From assembly GCA_046704385.1 (NCBI GenBank), contig JBJKSB010000013.1, positions 62,001-126,000 on the forward strand: a stretch of 64,000 bases of DNA, in the 5' to 3' direction. Below, piece by piece: positions 36,474 to 46,224 of the stretch (its first letter is position 1; the number at the start of each line of letters is the position of its first letter). The notes below the pieces were generated by a model that had not been told where the DNA came from, did not search any database, and saw nothing but the letters and a program-made list of their open reading frames with translations. The position numbers and the translations under genes were made by a program. Source of the DNA: GH45 sp046704385 (lineage in GTDB: Bacteria > Bacteroidota > Bacteroidia > Bacteroidales > SZUA-534).

Positions 36474-36602
36474 TTAAATCGAGTTTTCAGGAGTTGCAAA
36501 TCTATGTAATTTTTTTTCAAAACCGGGATATAGGACACCCGCGAAAATTGATGCTAAATAACAGAAAACCAATATTATAATCATCAGTATTCTTTTAAAC
36601 AT
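36474..36602 (-). CDS. Small single-pass membrane peptide at the head of the arcC-arcB operon
   Basis: This open frame has 42 codons, ATG at 36602 and TAA at 36474. It encodes MFKRILMIIILVFCYLAS followed by IFAGVLYPGF and a charged tail. This is a basic start, one hydrophobic helix of about 20 residues, then a short polar tail. Its stop is 11 bases before the carbamate kinase ATG, same strand, the usual operon spacing. A dyad lies directly upstream. I recognise no family. It could be a real microprotein tied to citrulline fermentation, a leader peptide, or chance; hydrophobic composition and operon position favour the first two. Confidence 0.5.
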   Translation of the reverse strand: MFKRILMIIILVFCYLASIFAGVLYPGFEKKLHRFATPENSI

Positions 36603-36620
36603 ATTTCAAACCCCTGAAAT
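36603..36620 (-). promoter_or_regulatory. Dyad immediately upstream of the small ORF
   Basis: ATTTCA-N6-TGAAAT directly abuts the ATG at 36602. It may be an operator for the arcC-arcB transcript or a small RNA hairpin over the start site. Confidence 0.35.
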
Positions 36621-36737
36621 GTGTTTTTAATCAGCTTAAAAATTAATAACCCATTTAGGATATATTTAAATAGATATCTTGGAATTTTTAGAAAATAAAA
36701 TCCTATCTTCAACTCGTAGTTCAAACCATTTAATTTT

Positions 36738-36745
36738 TACCTTTG
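36738..36745 (+). promoter_or_regulatory. Candidate -7 element TACCTTTG
   Basis: Exact TAnnTTTG match ending eight bases before the lipoprotein ATG at 36753, so the transcript would be almost leaderless. Confidence 0.45.
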
Positions 36746-36752
36746 TTTCAGT

Positions 36753-37439
36753 ATGCAATGGTTGCCTAAATCAAAACTGATTTTAATTTTAAGCGTTTTC
36801 GTATTTCAAAGTTGCCGGTTTCCTATTGGTAAGAAGCCTATCTCGCAGGGCATTATGAAATATAATATTACTTACCTTGAAGATGAAAATCAAAATCCAA
36901 TTATAAGTTTAATGCCCTCATTTCTGGATATGAAATTTAAAAATAATTCAGTAGCCATGGAAGTTGAAGGCTGGATGGGTGTTTTTAAAACTTCTTTTAT
37001 TAAAGTCGGAAAAAGTGATGAATCCATTACACTTTTGAAAATGTTAAATAAAAAATACTGCTATCGCAGCGACTCAAGTGATGGATTTTTAGGTTTTAAT
37101 GATTATCATGATCCCGTAATTGAGTTTGATGACAGCGTTAAGGAAATTTTGAACTATACCTGTAAGCATGCAAAAGTGACCATACCTGACCGGAATCTAA
37201 CTTTTAATGTTTTTTATACTATGGATATCAATATTGAACATCCTAATGATTATACTCCTTTTGCAAAAATTCCGGGGGTTTTAATGGAATTTCAGATTGA
37301 AATTAATAAAATTCCCATGTACCTTATCGCATCTGAAATTATTGAATCGGATATACCCGATGAAGTTTTTGAAATTCCTAGTGATTATGAGATAGTTCCA
37401 AAGGAAGAACTCGAAAAAATATTTGCCAGTCTGATATAG
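36753..37439 (+). CDS. Hypothetical lipoprotein
   Basis: The 228-residue protein has a lipoprotein signal ending in VFQSC (cysteine near residue 21). The mature part is beta-rich, with the strand pattern IMKYNITYL...MKFKNNSV and a later ILNYTCKHAKV...FNVFYTMDI and IPGVLMEFQIEI. This resembles DUF4412/GLPGLI-type periplasmic beta-sheet proteins: an LPG.L.E-like segment (IPGVLMEF) is present. I do not assign a function. It is a single gene with its own promoter-like site, upstream of ftsK. Confidence 0.65.
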   Translation: MQWLPKSKLILILSVFVFQSCRFPIGKKPISQGIMKYNITYLEDENQNPIISLMPSFLDMKFKNNSVAMEVEGWMGVFKTSFIKVGKSDESITLLKMLNKKYCYRSDSSDGFLGFNDYHDPVIEFDDSVKEILNYTCKHAKVTIPDRNLTFNVFYTMDINIEHPNDYTPFAKIPGVLMEFQIEINKIPMYLIASEIIESDIPDEVFEIPSDYEIVPKEELEKIFASLI

Positions 37440-37512
37440 ATTCAACAAGAAATTTAAACATATTTATACGAAACCTTTTATAAGCGGGGTTTTAATAATG
37501 ATTTAAACATAG

Positions 37513-37520
37513 TATTTTTG
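37513..37520 (+). promoter_or_regulatory. Candidate -7 element TATTTTTG
   Basis: Exact TAnnTTTG match 22 bases upstream of the ftsK ATG. Confidence 0.45.
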
Positions 37521-37542
37521 CCATTATAAATAGGTTTTTTTC

Positions 37543-40089
37543 ATGACAAATAAAAGTAAAGCAACAGGCAGCAAAGCTAAAAAAAATGGACTCAGAGCGG
37601 GTTCTTTTGCAAAAGATGAACGACTGAAACTGATTTTGGGATTATTTATTTTATCGTTTGCTTTTTATTTGCTATTTGCGTTTATTTCATACTGTTTTAC
37701 GTGGCAAATAGATCAAAGCAAACTCGATATTTCCTTTCTGACATTTTTACGCGACCCTGGTATCACAGTTGAAAACTGGGCCGGAAAACTTGGTGCCATG
37801 TTGTCGCGAAAGTTTATGTATGATTGGTTTGGATTATCATCATTTGGGGTTGTATTTGTTTTTGCCATATTAGGTATCCGGCTTTTAAATTACAGGATTT
37901 TACCCTTACGCCGGACCTTAAAGTATGCGATTATTATTGGGATATGGTTATCAGTGGCTTTAGGTTACTTTTTTCATGATTCGGGTTTTCTGCCCGGTGG
38001 TACACATGGGTATTATATCAGCCAATGGTTAAATTCATTCACTGGTAAAATGGGCACGGCTTTTATCCTGATTATTGCCCTTTTCGGAATATTGGTATAT
38101 ACTTTATCCGGATTTATTCAAAGAATTAGAAAAGTTACCAAAGCCATTCTGGAGGTTAAGGTTCGTGATCAAAAATTAATTGATGTTAATAAAGTTGTTG
38201 AGCCGGTAATTTCAAAAGCACAGCATAATCCAACAAATGATGAAACCTTTGAGATTATTGGTAAAAAAGAGAAAAACAGCTTTGAAACAGAAGTTAACCC
38301 TATTAAGCCGGAGCGTGTAAATAATACCATTAATGCGGGTTCCGACTCCATTGAATTTAAAATTGAAAAAGAGAATAAAGATTCAGAGTTTATTGGACTT
38401 GATAACCTTGAAACCATTGAGGTTAAAATTATTGAGAAAGATCAACAGAGTGATTTGCCAAAAGCGAATAATGTGTCCAACCAAAGTTCTGAGGAAGACG
38501 ATGCTGAGCTTGAACTTGACGTAGTAAGCCTTAAAACTGAAGACGATGCCCCGGTTAAAAAAGTGGATGACAAACCTTTGGGCGATTATGACCCAACACT
38601 TGATTTGTCGAATTATAAACTGCCACCGGTTGAGTTATTGTTTGAACATGATTCAGGTGATGTAAGTGTTTCTGATGATGAATTGCACAGCAATAAGAAC
38701 AGGATTGTTGAAACACTGGCCAACTATAAAATTCAGATCGATAAAATTAAAGCTATTGTTGGGCCAACCATTACTTTGTATGAGATTGTGCCAGCACCCG
38801 GGGTAAGAATTTCCAAGATTAAAAACCTTGAGGATGATATTGCTCTTAGTCTGGCTGCACTGGGAATCAGAATTATAGCACCTATTCCGGGAAGGGGAAC
38901 CATTGGTATTGAAGTTCCCAATTTAAAACCTGTGGTAGTGTCGATGAGATCAATCATCACTTCAAAGAAATTTCAGGAATCGAAATTTGAATTACCTATT
39001 GCACTTGGAAAAACAATCTCAGACGAAACCTTTGTTGTCGATCTTACAAAAATGCCCCACTTATTGGTTGCCGGGGCCACAGGGCAGGGAAAGTCGGTCG
39101 GGTTGAATGCGATATTAACATCGCTGCTTTATAAAAAGCATCCTTCACAACTCAAATTGGTTTTGGTTGATCCTAAAAAAGTGGAATTAACCCTTTACCA
39201 AAAACTTGAGAAGCACTTTTTAGCCATGCTGCCCGACAGCGATGAGTCAATTATTACAGATACTATGAAGGTGGTTAATACATTAAATTCATTATGTATT
39301 GAAATGGATTCGCGGTATGATTTGTTAAAAGCTGCCCATGTCAGAAATATTAAGGAATACAATGCCAAGTTTATATCGCGTAACCTGAATCCTGATAAAG
39401 GGCACAGATTTTTACCCTATATTGTGGTTGTTATCGACGAGTTTGCCGACCTGATAATGACTGCTGGTAAAGAGGTTGAACTTCCGATTGCCAGGTTAGC
39501 CCAGTTGGCGAGAGCCATTGGAATACACCTGATTATTGCAACTCAAAGGCCTACAACAAATATAATTACAGGATTAATAAAGGCTAACTTTCCGGCTCGT
39601 ATAGCTTTCAGGGTTACAAGTATGATGGATTCAAGGACTATTCTCGATTCTCCCGGAGCTAATCAGTTGATAGGGAGAGGTGATATGCTTATATCGCAGG
39701 GCAGTGATGTTGTCCGTTTGCAATGTGCTTTTATTGATACTCCTGAAATTGAAGAAATAATGGCTTTTATTCAGGACCAGCAATCGTATCCTACACCATT
39801 TTACCTGCCAGAGTATACAGCTGAAGATTCGACGGATGCACTGGAAGTTGATCTGTCGAAAAAAGATGCTCTGTTTGATGACGCTGCAAGGGTGATTGTA
39901 GCAAATCAGCAAGGTTCAACTTCGTTAATTCAGCGTAAGTTTTCCATCGGTTATAACCGTGCAGGGCGGATTATCGATCAGCTGGAAGCCGCTGGTGTAG
40001 TAGGACCTTTTGAAGGAAGCAAAGCCCGACAGGTATTAATTCCCGATGAATACAGCCTGGAACAATTATTAAATAGTTTAAACAATTAA
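37543..40089 (+). CDS. ftsK: DNA translocase FtsK
   Basis: The 848-residue protein has four N-terminal membrane helices (about residues 27-50, 92-112, 125-145, 163-187), an acidic linker (about 190-360), the alpha-beta motor with Walker A GATGQGKSVGLN near residue 512 and Walker B YIVVVIDEFADLIM near residue 630, and a C-terminal gamma winged helix (STSLIQRKFSIGYNRAGRIIDQLE, near residues 790-813) that recognises KOPS-type sequences. It pumps chromosome ends across the division septum and activates XerCD at dif. The lolA gene starts three bases after its stop, the usual Bacteroidota pairing. Confidence 0.97.
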   Translation: MTNKSKATGSKAKKNGLRAGSFAKDERLKLILGLFILSFAFYLLFAFISYCFTWQIDQSKLDISFLTFLRDPGITVENWAGKLGAMLSRKFMYDWFGLSSFGVVFVFAILGIRLLNYRILPLRRTLKYAIIIGIWLSVALGYFFHDSGFLPGGTHGYYISQWLNSFTGKMGTAFILIIALFGILVYTLSGFIQRIRKVTKAILEVKVRDQKLIDVNKVVEPVISKAQHNPTNDETFEIIGKKEKNSFETEVNPIKPERVNNTINAGSDSIEFKIEKENKDSEFIGLDNLETIEVKIIEKDQQSDLPKANNVSNQSSEEDDAELELDVVSLKTEDDAPVKKVDDKPLGDYDPTLDLSNYKLPPVELLFEHDSGDVSVSDDELHSNKNRIVETLANYKIQIDKIKAIVGPTITLYEIVPAPGVRISKIKNLEDDIALSLAALGIRIIAPIPGRGTIGIEVPNLKPVVVSMRSIITSKKFQESKFELPIALGKTISDETFVVDLTKMPHLLVAGATGQGKSVGLNAILTSLLYKKHPSQLKLVLVDPKKVELTLYQKLEKHFLAMLPDSDESIITDTMKVVNTLNSLCIEMDSRYDLLKAAHVRNIKEYNAKFISRNLNPDKGHRFLPYIVVVIDEFADLIMTAGKEVELPIARLAQLARAIGIHLIIATQRPTTNIITGLIKANFPARIAFRVTSMMDSRTILDSPGANQLIGRGDMLISQGSDVVRLQCAFIDTPEIEEIMAFIQDQQSYPTPFYLPEYTAEDSTDALEVDLSKKDALFDDAARVIVANQQGSTSLIQRKFSIGYNRAGRIIDQLEAAGVVGPFEGSKARQVLIPDEYSLEQLLNSLNN

Positions 40090-40092
40090 TTT

Positions 40093-40767
40093 ATGCATAT
40101 AAACTTTTCGCGAATTAGTATAATAATGTTATTTCTGAGTTTTAGCGCTAATATTTTTGGACAAAAAAATCCGGAGACTTTAAAGCTTCTGAAATCAGCT
40201 GCCGATAAGGCAATTGCCTACAAAACCATACATACAAAGTTTAATTTTTTAGTTGAAAATACGCAGGAAGAAACCAAAGAAACCTATGACGGTGAATTTT
40301 GGGTGAAAGGTAAAAAATTCAAAATGATCGTGGACAAAACTGTTACTTTCAGCGACGGAAAAACCAGATGGGTATATTTACCTGATCAGGAAGAAGTAAC
40401 TGTTACTAACGTTCAGAAGGTTGATGATCTTGATCCGGAAGAACGGTTCCTGAATGAGCCATTGTCATTATTTACCCTTTATGAAAGCGGATTTAAATAT
40501 GTGACCGAGGGTACACAAAAAATTGATGGAAAAAATTATACCCTGGTTGACTTGTCTCCGGAAGATATCAGTAAACCATTTTTTAAAATAAGAGTCTGGA
40601 TTTCAGATAATTTTGATTATTATGGTGTTAAATATTTTCAAAAAGATGGTACCCGGATTACACTTCACCTTACTGAATTTCAGCATGATGAAAAACTTAA
40701 GGACGATCTTTTTGAGTATAGTATCAAGGATAATCCTGATGTTGAGGTTATTGATTTAAGAAAATAA
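40093..40767 (+). CDS. lolA: Outer membrane lipoprotein carrier protein LolA
   Basis: The 224-residue protein has a signal peptide (to about residue 23), then the LolA half-barrel with typical strands KTIHTKFNFLVENTQ, YDGEFWVKGKKFKMIVD and DGKTRWVYLPDQEEVTV. LolA carries lipoproteins across the periplasm from the LolCDE exporter to the outer membrane. Placement directly after ftsK is conserved in Bacteroidota and in proteobacteria, which strengthens the call. A bidirectional terminator follows. Confidence 0.92.
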   Translation: MHINFSRISIIMLFLSFSANIFGQKNPETLKLLKSAADKAIAYKTIHTKFNFLVENTQEETKETYDGEFWVKGKKFKMIVDKTVTFSDGKTRWVYLPDQEEVTVTNVQKVDDLDPEERFLNEPLSLFTLYESGFKYVTEGTQKIDGKNYTLVDLSPEDISKPFFKIRVWISDNFDYYGVKYFQKDGTRITLHLTEFQHDEKLKDDLFEYSIKDNPDVEVIDLRK

Positions 40768-40802
40768 AAAAAGGGGTTATCCGAAAAGATAGCCCCTTTT
40801 TA
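40766..40802. terminator. Bidirectional terminator after lolA
   Basis: An AAAAAGGGGTTATC stem pairs with GATAGCCCCTTTTT (one G-T pair) around loop CGAAAA, with A and T runs on both sides. It lies between lolA and the convergent response regulator gene. Confidence 0.85.
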
Positions 40803-40818
40803 ATATCTTAACCCGGAA

Positions 40819-41208
40819 TTACATATTCCTGATAATATCTTCAATGGCTGTTTTAACATTTAAGAAAGCATTGTTATCTTTCACAACGTAATTTGTAGCA
40901 TTTTCTCTCACAAAATCGTAAACCAGGTTACCATCTTCCTGCCCTGAGAGTATTATTACCTTGGCCTGAGGGTTAATTGCATGAATGTCTTTAAGAATCT
41001 CAAGACCATTTTTTGCACTGGAGTTCTCACTGTTTAAAAAATAATCCAATACGATAACATCGGGATTTAAATGCATATGATTTAAGCATTCTTCACCACT
41101 TTGAAAGGCTACAATGTTATAATCCGGATTGTCAGTCAACGATTCCTTAAGCATTTCAAGGAAAATAAAATCATCGTCAACCAAAATAATGTTGTATTTA
41201 CCGTTCAT
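40819..41208 (-). CDS. Single-domain response regulator
   Basis: The 129-residue protein is only a receiver domain: NIILVDDDFIF holds the acidic pair, VIVLDYFLN the phospho-accepting aspartate near residue 55, VIILSGQ the signalling serine, and VVKDN the conserved lysine. There is no output domain, so it works by protein contact or as a phosphate shuttle (CheY/Spo0F-like). It lies 91 bases downstream of two hybrid histidine kinase genes on the same strand, its likely partners. Confidence 0.92.
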   Translation of the reverse strand: MNGKYNIILVDDDFIFLEMLKESLTDNPDYNIVAFQSGEECLNHMHLNPDVIVLDYFLNSENSSAKNGLEILKDIHAINPQAKVIILSGQEDGNLVYDFVRENATNYVVKDNNAFLNVKTAIEDIIRNM

Positions 41209-41299
41209 GTTTGACTGTTTTTGATGCTTGTAATATAGAATCTATTTTGTTACCGGAACAAAAATATGAATAAAATTGAAAAGCTACAATGCAAAAATG

Positions 41300-42640
41300 T
41301 TAAACTTTTTTGTTAATAAACATTTTTATTTTGTGTTTAAGTTCATCAGGATTAAACGGTTTTGTAATGTATTCATCCATACCGTTGTTTAAAGCGGTTT
41401 CCTTTTCTGAGGTCATTGCGTGTGCTGTCATTCCGATTATCGGGACCTTACATTTTGGATCGGGTAAGCTTTTTCTAATAAATTGGGTTGCTTCATGTCC
41501 ATCCATAACCGGCATCTGAATATCCATAAGTACAATGCTGTAATCTTTATTCTGGATAGCCATGATAGCTTCCTTACCGTTTTCAGCAACATCCACTATA
41601 AAATTTTCACCCCACGAAGTGATCGTATCTTTAGCCAGTTCCTGATTTATTAAATTATCTTCAACCAGTAAAATATTATGTATTCCCTGGATGCTTATCT
41701 CTTCGTCAGGACTATCATCAGCACCTTTATTTAAAAGTTCATCATTAATAATTTTATAAGGTATCGAGAATGAAAAAACTGACCCTTCTTTAATTTTGCT
41801 TTTTACCTGGATTGTGCCGTTTTGTAAATCAACCAGTCTTTTAACAATTGAAAGGCCCAGGCCTGTTCCTTCATGTAACCTGGAGGTATCGTTGTTTATC
41901 TGGGTGAAGCTTTCAAATATACTTTCCAGTTTATTATCTGGAATACCCATTCCCCTGTCAGTTATTGCAAAATACATCTGGCATTTTTCTCCGTGATTGT
42001 CACATTTAGCCTCAATAGTAACTACTTGTCCATCATTTGAAAATTTAATGGCATTACTGATCAGGTTATTTAAAATTTGGGATAAGCGATACGGATCGCC
42101 GGCAACTGTTTTGGGAATAAACGGATCAAGATGTATCTCAAGTTGAATATTTTTTTCTTCAGCCCTGAATTTCAGGCTCGATATTGATTGTGTTATGATT
42201 TTAACCAGGTTAAAATTAATATTTTCAATAACCATTTTCCCGGCTTCAATTTTACTAAAATCAAGCAGGTCACTAATAATCACCATCATATTGTCTGTCG
42301 ATTTCAACACCTGGTTTATGTAGTAACTGTCGGCTTCAACCTTTAGACTTTTGGCCAGTAGTTTTGCATATCCCGAAATGGCGTTTAAAGGCGTACGAAT
42401 TTCATGGCTTATGTTTGCAAGGAACTGACTTTTAAATTTACTAAGCCTTTCAGCCTCTATATTTGCTTCCACTAATTGGGAATTTTTCTCTTCAAGATCT
42501 TGTTTTTGTGTTTCAATCTGCTTCTGTTTCTCAATTAAATCTTTATTTGCCGATTTTAATTTGTTAAAGAAGAATAATCCCAGCACTATCACGGAGACTA
42601 ATAAAACAATGAAAATTATTAATAGAATCTGCATATTCAT
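41300..42640 (-). CDS. Hybrid histidine kinase with C-terminal receiver
   Basis: This 446-residue protein has one N-terminal membrane helix (residues 4-26), a coiled coil (about 30-70), HisKA with phospho-acceptor in ANISHEIRTPLNAI (about residue 78), HATPase_c with GMGIPDNKL and GTGLGLSIV, and a receiver with phospho-acceptor in VLMDIQMPVMDG. There is almost no periplasmic sensor, so the signal may come through the membrane or coiled coil. The larger hybrid kinase ends 41 bases upstream, with the same domain order, so the two probably arose by duplication. Confidence 0.93.
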   Translation of the reverse strand: MNMQILLIIFIVLLVSVIVLGLFFFNKLKSANKDLIEKQKQIETQKQDLEEKNSQLVEANIEAERLSKFKSQFLANISHEIRTPLNAISGYAKLLAKSLKVEADSYYINQVLKSTDNMMVIISDLLDFSKIEAGKMVIENINFNLVKIITQSISSLKFRAEEKNIQLEIHLDPFIPKTVAGDPYRLSQILNNLISNAIKFSNDGQVVTIEAKCDNHGEKCQMYFAITDRGMGIPDNKLESIFESFTQINNDTSRLHEGTGLGLSIVKRLVDLQNGTIQVKSKIKEGSVFSFSIPYKIINDELLNKGADDSPDEEISIQGIHNILLVEDNLINQELAKDTITSWGENFIVDVAENGKEAIMAIQNKDYSIVLMDIQMPVMDGHEATQFIRKSLPDPKCKVPIIGMTAHAMTSEKETALNNGMDEYITKPFNPDELKHKIKMFINKKV

Positions 42641-42681
42641 TTTTTTTGATAATATAAATTCATGTATTTCATTTTTGCCGG

Positions 42682-44937
42682 TCAGGTATTAATAAATTGT
42701 TTTAACTCGGGGATAGCTAAGTTCCAATGACCTGATATTTCAGTAATAAGTTTTTGAATTTCTGACCTTTTTTCAGCTTGTTGTGATGCTATCTCAATAT
42801 CTTTAGCCTTATTTTGCATCTCGTCCATACCGAGATAACCCAACTTGGGTTTTAATGAATGCGCTTTGTTTCTGAGTACATCCCATTCCTGATTATCGTA
42901 GGCTTCCTGAATTTCCATTATTTCAGTCGGAATGCTGTTATAACACATGCCAACAATTTTTATTATTTTATCGTGGCTGTCATGGTATATCTTTCGCAAA
43001 TTTTCAATATGAAAATAAGTGTAATGCGTGTTATGTTGAGGTTCGGAAACAAAATTCTGTTTAAATTCAATTATTGGTTTTGATTCTTCATTTGGAAGAC
43101 TGGTTATACGTTTATTTGTTGGAACAAAATTTAAGATTTTTACAAACAGTTCTTCAGGATCAAATGGTTTTGATATATAATCATTCATCCCAATTTTCAG
43201 GCAATTTTCCTTTTCATTTTTTAAAGCATGCGCAGTCATAGCCATAATTGGTGTCTCATTTTTTGGAGAAGGTAATTTCCTGATCGAAATGGTGGCTTCA
43301 ATTCCATCCATTTCAGGCATTTGAATATCCATGAGTACCAGGTCAAAATGGTTGTGGCTGACTTTATCCAAAGCAATTTTTCCGTTGTTGGCCAATTCAA
43401 TTTCAATCTTGTTATTCCATGATTTTAACGTATCAAATGCCAGTTGTTGATTAATGATATTGTCTTCAACAAGCAGTATACGCATATTATCGGCCATTGA
43501 ACTTTCAATCTCTTTTGACTGATGTTTTATGTGGTTTGTTCCTAATTTATTTCCCGGACGCAAAATTATATAAAAGGTAAAGGCTGTTCCTTTACCCACA
43601 GCACTTTCGACGGTAATTTCTCCGTTTTGCAACTCAATAAGTTGTTTTACTATGGAGAGCCCAAGTCCTGTACCTCCGTATTTACGCGTGGTATCGCTTT
43701 CGCCCTGTGTAAAACTTTGAAAAATTTGGTTAAGCTTTTCACGAGGAATGCCAATTCCGTTATCTTCAACTTTAAAAAGTATTTTAACAAAACCTTCTTC
43801 TGCTTTACCGGTGGTAGCCAATAATTTTACATTTCCCCCCATGTTAGTGAACTTAATGGCATTACCGATTAAGTTTATCAGGATCTGATTTAGCCTCACC
43901 GGGTCACCAATTATTATTTCCGGTATCTCTGACGAAATATCGTATTTTAGTTCAATTTGTCTTTCCTGCGACTTAACCTGCAAAGTGTTGATGGTATGTT
44001 TAATCAAATTCCTAAAATCGAACTCAATTTGTTCAAGCGTAAGTTTACCTGATTCAATTTTAGAAAAATCGAGTATATCGTTAATTACCACAAGCAGGTT
44101 ATTACCTGAGGCTTTTATGTTTTCAATATATTTTCTTTGGCCGGTTTCAAGGTTACCATTAAGCAATAAATTTGTAAAACCTATAATGGCATTAAGGGGA
44201 GTCCTGATTTCGTGACTGGTATTGGCAAGAAATATTTCCTTCATTCTGCTGCTTTCCCTTATCTCCTGATTTGCCTTTTCTAATTCCAGTTTTTGCTCGT
44301 TAATGGTTGACAGTGCTGTCTCAAGCTCGTTCCGTTGTGCTTCAATTTGCCGAAGAGCCTTTTGAAGCATAATATGGTGTTTGCTTGATTTTTTAAATGC
44401 CAGTTCAAGCTCACTTTTTTGTGCCTCAATTTCATCAATTTGTTTTAAAGCAAAATTTCGCTGTTCAACCAGCTCTTTTTGTTTGCTGATGGTTTTTTCA
44501 GTATCACTAAAATCTAACTCCTGATCCATAATAACCACTCCTGTCACTGTTTCATTTTCAACCATGGGGCTAAAGATTAAATCGTGACGTCTGGAGGTTT
44601 CGGAATCGCTATCTTCAAATAACTTGATAGAAATATTTTTTTTATGCTTAATACACGATTCAAAATAGGATACAATGTTTTTAAAATCAGTAAGTTCTGA
44701 AATGTGATGACCTTTTTGTAGTTGGTTTAAAATTCCTTTTCCCGAGGTATTTGTAGTGGCCGATTCTAATATGCCATTAATATTAAAATAGAAAGTGGAG
44801 GTTTTTCTTTGGATTATGTTGTTAAAATCAATATCAGAATGAATCTTGCTTTTGTTTCTGACAATGTAAAGAATTAAGAAAAAAATACCTAAAATTACCA
44901 GTACCAACAAAAGAAAATTTAATATGCGGTCATCCAT
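42682..44937 (-). CDS. Hybrid histidine kinase with receiver and Hpt domains
   Basis: This 751-residue protein has an N-terminal membrane helix (about residues 8-26), a PAS-like region (about 45-145), a long coiled coil (150-235), HisKA with ANTSHEIRTPLNAI, HATPase_c with GIGIPREKL and GTGLGLSIV, a receiver with VLMDIQMPEMDG, and a C-terminal Hpt domain with NKAHSLKPKLGYLGM. All parts of an internal phosphorelay (H-D-H) are present, so the Hpt histidine could pass phosphate to the single-domain regulator two genes downstream. The three genes probably form one operon. Confidence 0.93.
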   Translation of the reverse strand: MDDRILNFLLLVLVILGIFFLILYIVRNKSKIHSDIDFNNIIQRKTSTFYFNINGILESATTNTSGKGILNQLQKGHHISELTDFKNIVSYFESCIKHKKNISIKLFEDSDSETSRRHDLIFSPMVENETVTGVVIMDQELDFSDTEKTISKQKELVEQRNFALKQIDEIEAQKSELELAFKKSSKHHIMLQKALRQIEAQRNELETALSTINEQKLELEKANQEIRESSRMKEIFLANTSHEIRTPLNAIIGFTNLLLNGNLETGQRKYIENIKASGNNLLVVINDILDFSKIESGKLTLEQIEFDFRNLIKHTINTLQVKSQERQIELKYDISSEIPEIIIGDPVRLNQILINLIGNAIKFTNMGGNVKLLATTGKAEEGFVKILFKVEDNGIGIPREKLNQIFQSFTQGESDTTRKYGGTGLGLSIVKQLIELQNGEITVESAVGKGTAFTFYIILRPGNKLGTNHIKHQSKEIESSMADNMRILLVEDNIINQQLAFDTLKSWNNKIEIELANNGKIALDKVSHNHFDLVLMDIQMPEMDGIEATISIRKLPSPKNETPIMAMTAHALKNEKENCLKIGMNDYISKPFDPEELFVKILNFVPTNKRITSLPNEESKPIIEFKQNFVSEPQHNTHYTYFHIENLRKIYHDSHDKIIKIVGMCYNSIPTEIMEIQEAYDNQEWDVLRNKAHSLKPKLGYLGMDEMQNKAKDIEIASQQAEKRSEIQKLITEISGHWNLAIPELKQFINT

Positions 44938-45041
44938 TATTTTCTTAATTGAATTAACCGCAAATATACAATTTGAATTTTAATAGTGACTTCAATTTTT
45001 TTCAAACTGTTCTATTTTATTTAGTTTTTAATCCTGATTGT

Positions 45042-45049
45042 TATATTTG
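45042..45049 (+). promoter_or_regulatory. Candidate -7 element TATATTTG
   Basis: Exact TAnnTTTG match 23 bases upstream of the DUF819 ATG. Confidence 0.45.
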
Positions 45050-45072
45050 TTAATCACAAAAATCAAAATAGT

Positions 45073-46224
45073 ATGATGGGTACGATTCTTTTAGCACTGA
45101 TATATATATTTGCTCCTGTACTTTTAATTTATTTATGTGAGCGATATACACTTTTAAATAAAATTGGAGCTGTTCTTTTAGCTTATGCCTTAGGTTTATT
45201 GCTTGGTAATATTGGAATTATTCAAAAGATACCTGAATATCAAAAGGTTCAGGAATTAATGAATAATATTACTATTCCGTTAGCTATTCCTCTTTTGCTT
45301 TTTTCACTCGAAATAAGGAGTTGGTTTAAAGTTGCAGGAAAAGCTGTGGTAGCGCTTTTTGTGCTTCTTTTTAGTGTGGTGATATCCGTGATTGTTGGTT
45401 ATTTTTTATTTAAAGATCAAATAGAGGAACCTTGGAAAATTGCCGGTATGCTTTTAGGTGTTTATTCAGGGGGTACTCCAAACCTGGCTGCAATTCAGGT
45501 TATGCTGGGTGTCAGTCCCGAAAAATTCATTGCAATTAATACGGTTGATATTATGGTTTCGTCGGCTTATTTGTTGTTTTTAATGACGATAGGTAAGTTT
45601 CTTTTCAGAAAATTTTTACCCGAGTATAAACATAACGGGGGATTAACTGAGCTGGCAAATTATGAAGAAGAAAATCATTATGAGGGTATTTTAAGAAAAA
45701 AGCATGTTTTACCCATTTTAGCGGCCATAGGTATAGCACTTTTAATTGTTATCCTGTCTGCGGGAATAAGCTTCCTGATAACACAGGACATTTCAATGTT
45801 AATTTTAATTCTCTCCATAACAACGCTGGCAATTTTGGCATCGTTAATTCAAAGGATAAACCAAATAAAATATACCTTTCAAACCGGAATGTATTTTATT
45901 GTGGTTTTTTGCCTGGTGGTTGCATCCATGGCAAATATTAATGAATTGGGAGCTTTTGCCGGAAATATTTTTAAATATATAACTGTAGTAGTATTTGGCT
46001 CACTTTTGATAAAAACACTTTTGAGTAAGTTATTTAAAATTGATGCCGATACGTTAATTGTTGCTTCAACTGCACTAATTTGCTCCCCGCCATTTGTCCC
46101 TGTAATGTCGGGTGTATTGAAAAATAAGCAGGTAATTGTAACCGGTTTAACTATAGGTATAATTGGATATGCAGTGGGGAATTACCTTGGAGTAACCATT
46201 GCTTACTTATTGAAGATGTTTTAG
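45073..46224 (+). CDS. DUF819 family membrane protein
   Basis: The 383-residue protein has about ten transmembrane helices and the conserved segment GVYSGGTPNLAAIQVMLG near residue 131. It belongs to the DUF819 family, structurally related to CPA/AT-like secondary transporters, with two inverted halves separated by a charged loop (about residues 177-212). The transported substrate is not known. It is transcribed from a promoter-like site just upstream. A run of nine G follows three bases after the stop codon. Confidence 0.85.
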   Translation: MMGTILLALIYIFAPVLLIYLCERYTLLNKIGAVLLAYALGLLLGNIGIIQKIPEYQKVQELMNNITIPLAIPLLLFSLEIRSWFKVAGKAVVALFVLLFSVVISVIVGYFLFKDQIEEPWKIAGMLLGVYSGGTPNLAAIQVMLGVSPEKFIAINTVDIMVSSAYLLFLMTIGKFLFRKFLPEYKHNGGLTELANYEEENHYEGILRKKHVLPILAAIGIALLIVILSAGISFLITQDISMLILILSITTLAILASLIQRINQIKYTFQTGMYFIVVFCLVVASMANINELGAFAGNIFKYITVVVFGSLLIKTLLSKLFKIDADTLIVASTALICSPPFVPVMSGVLKNKQVIVTGLTIGIIGYAVGNYLGVTIAYLLKMF

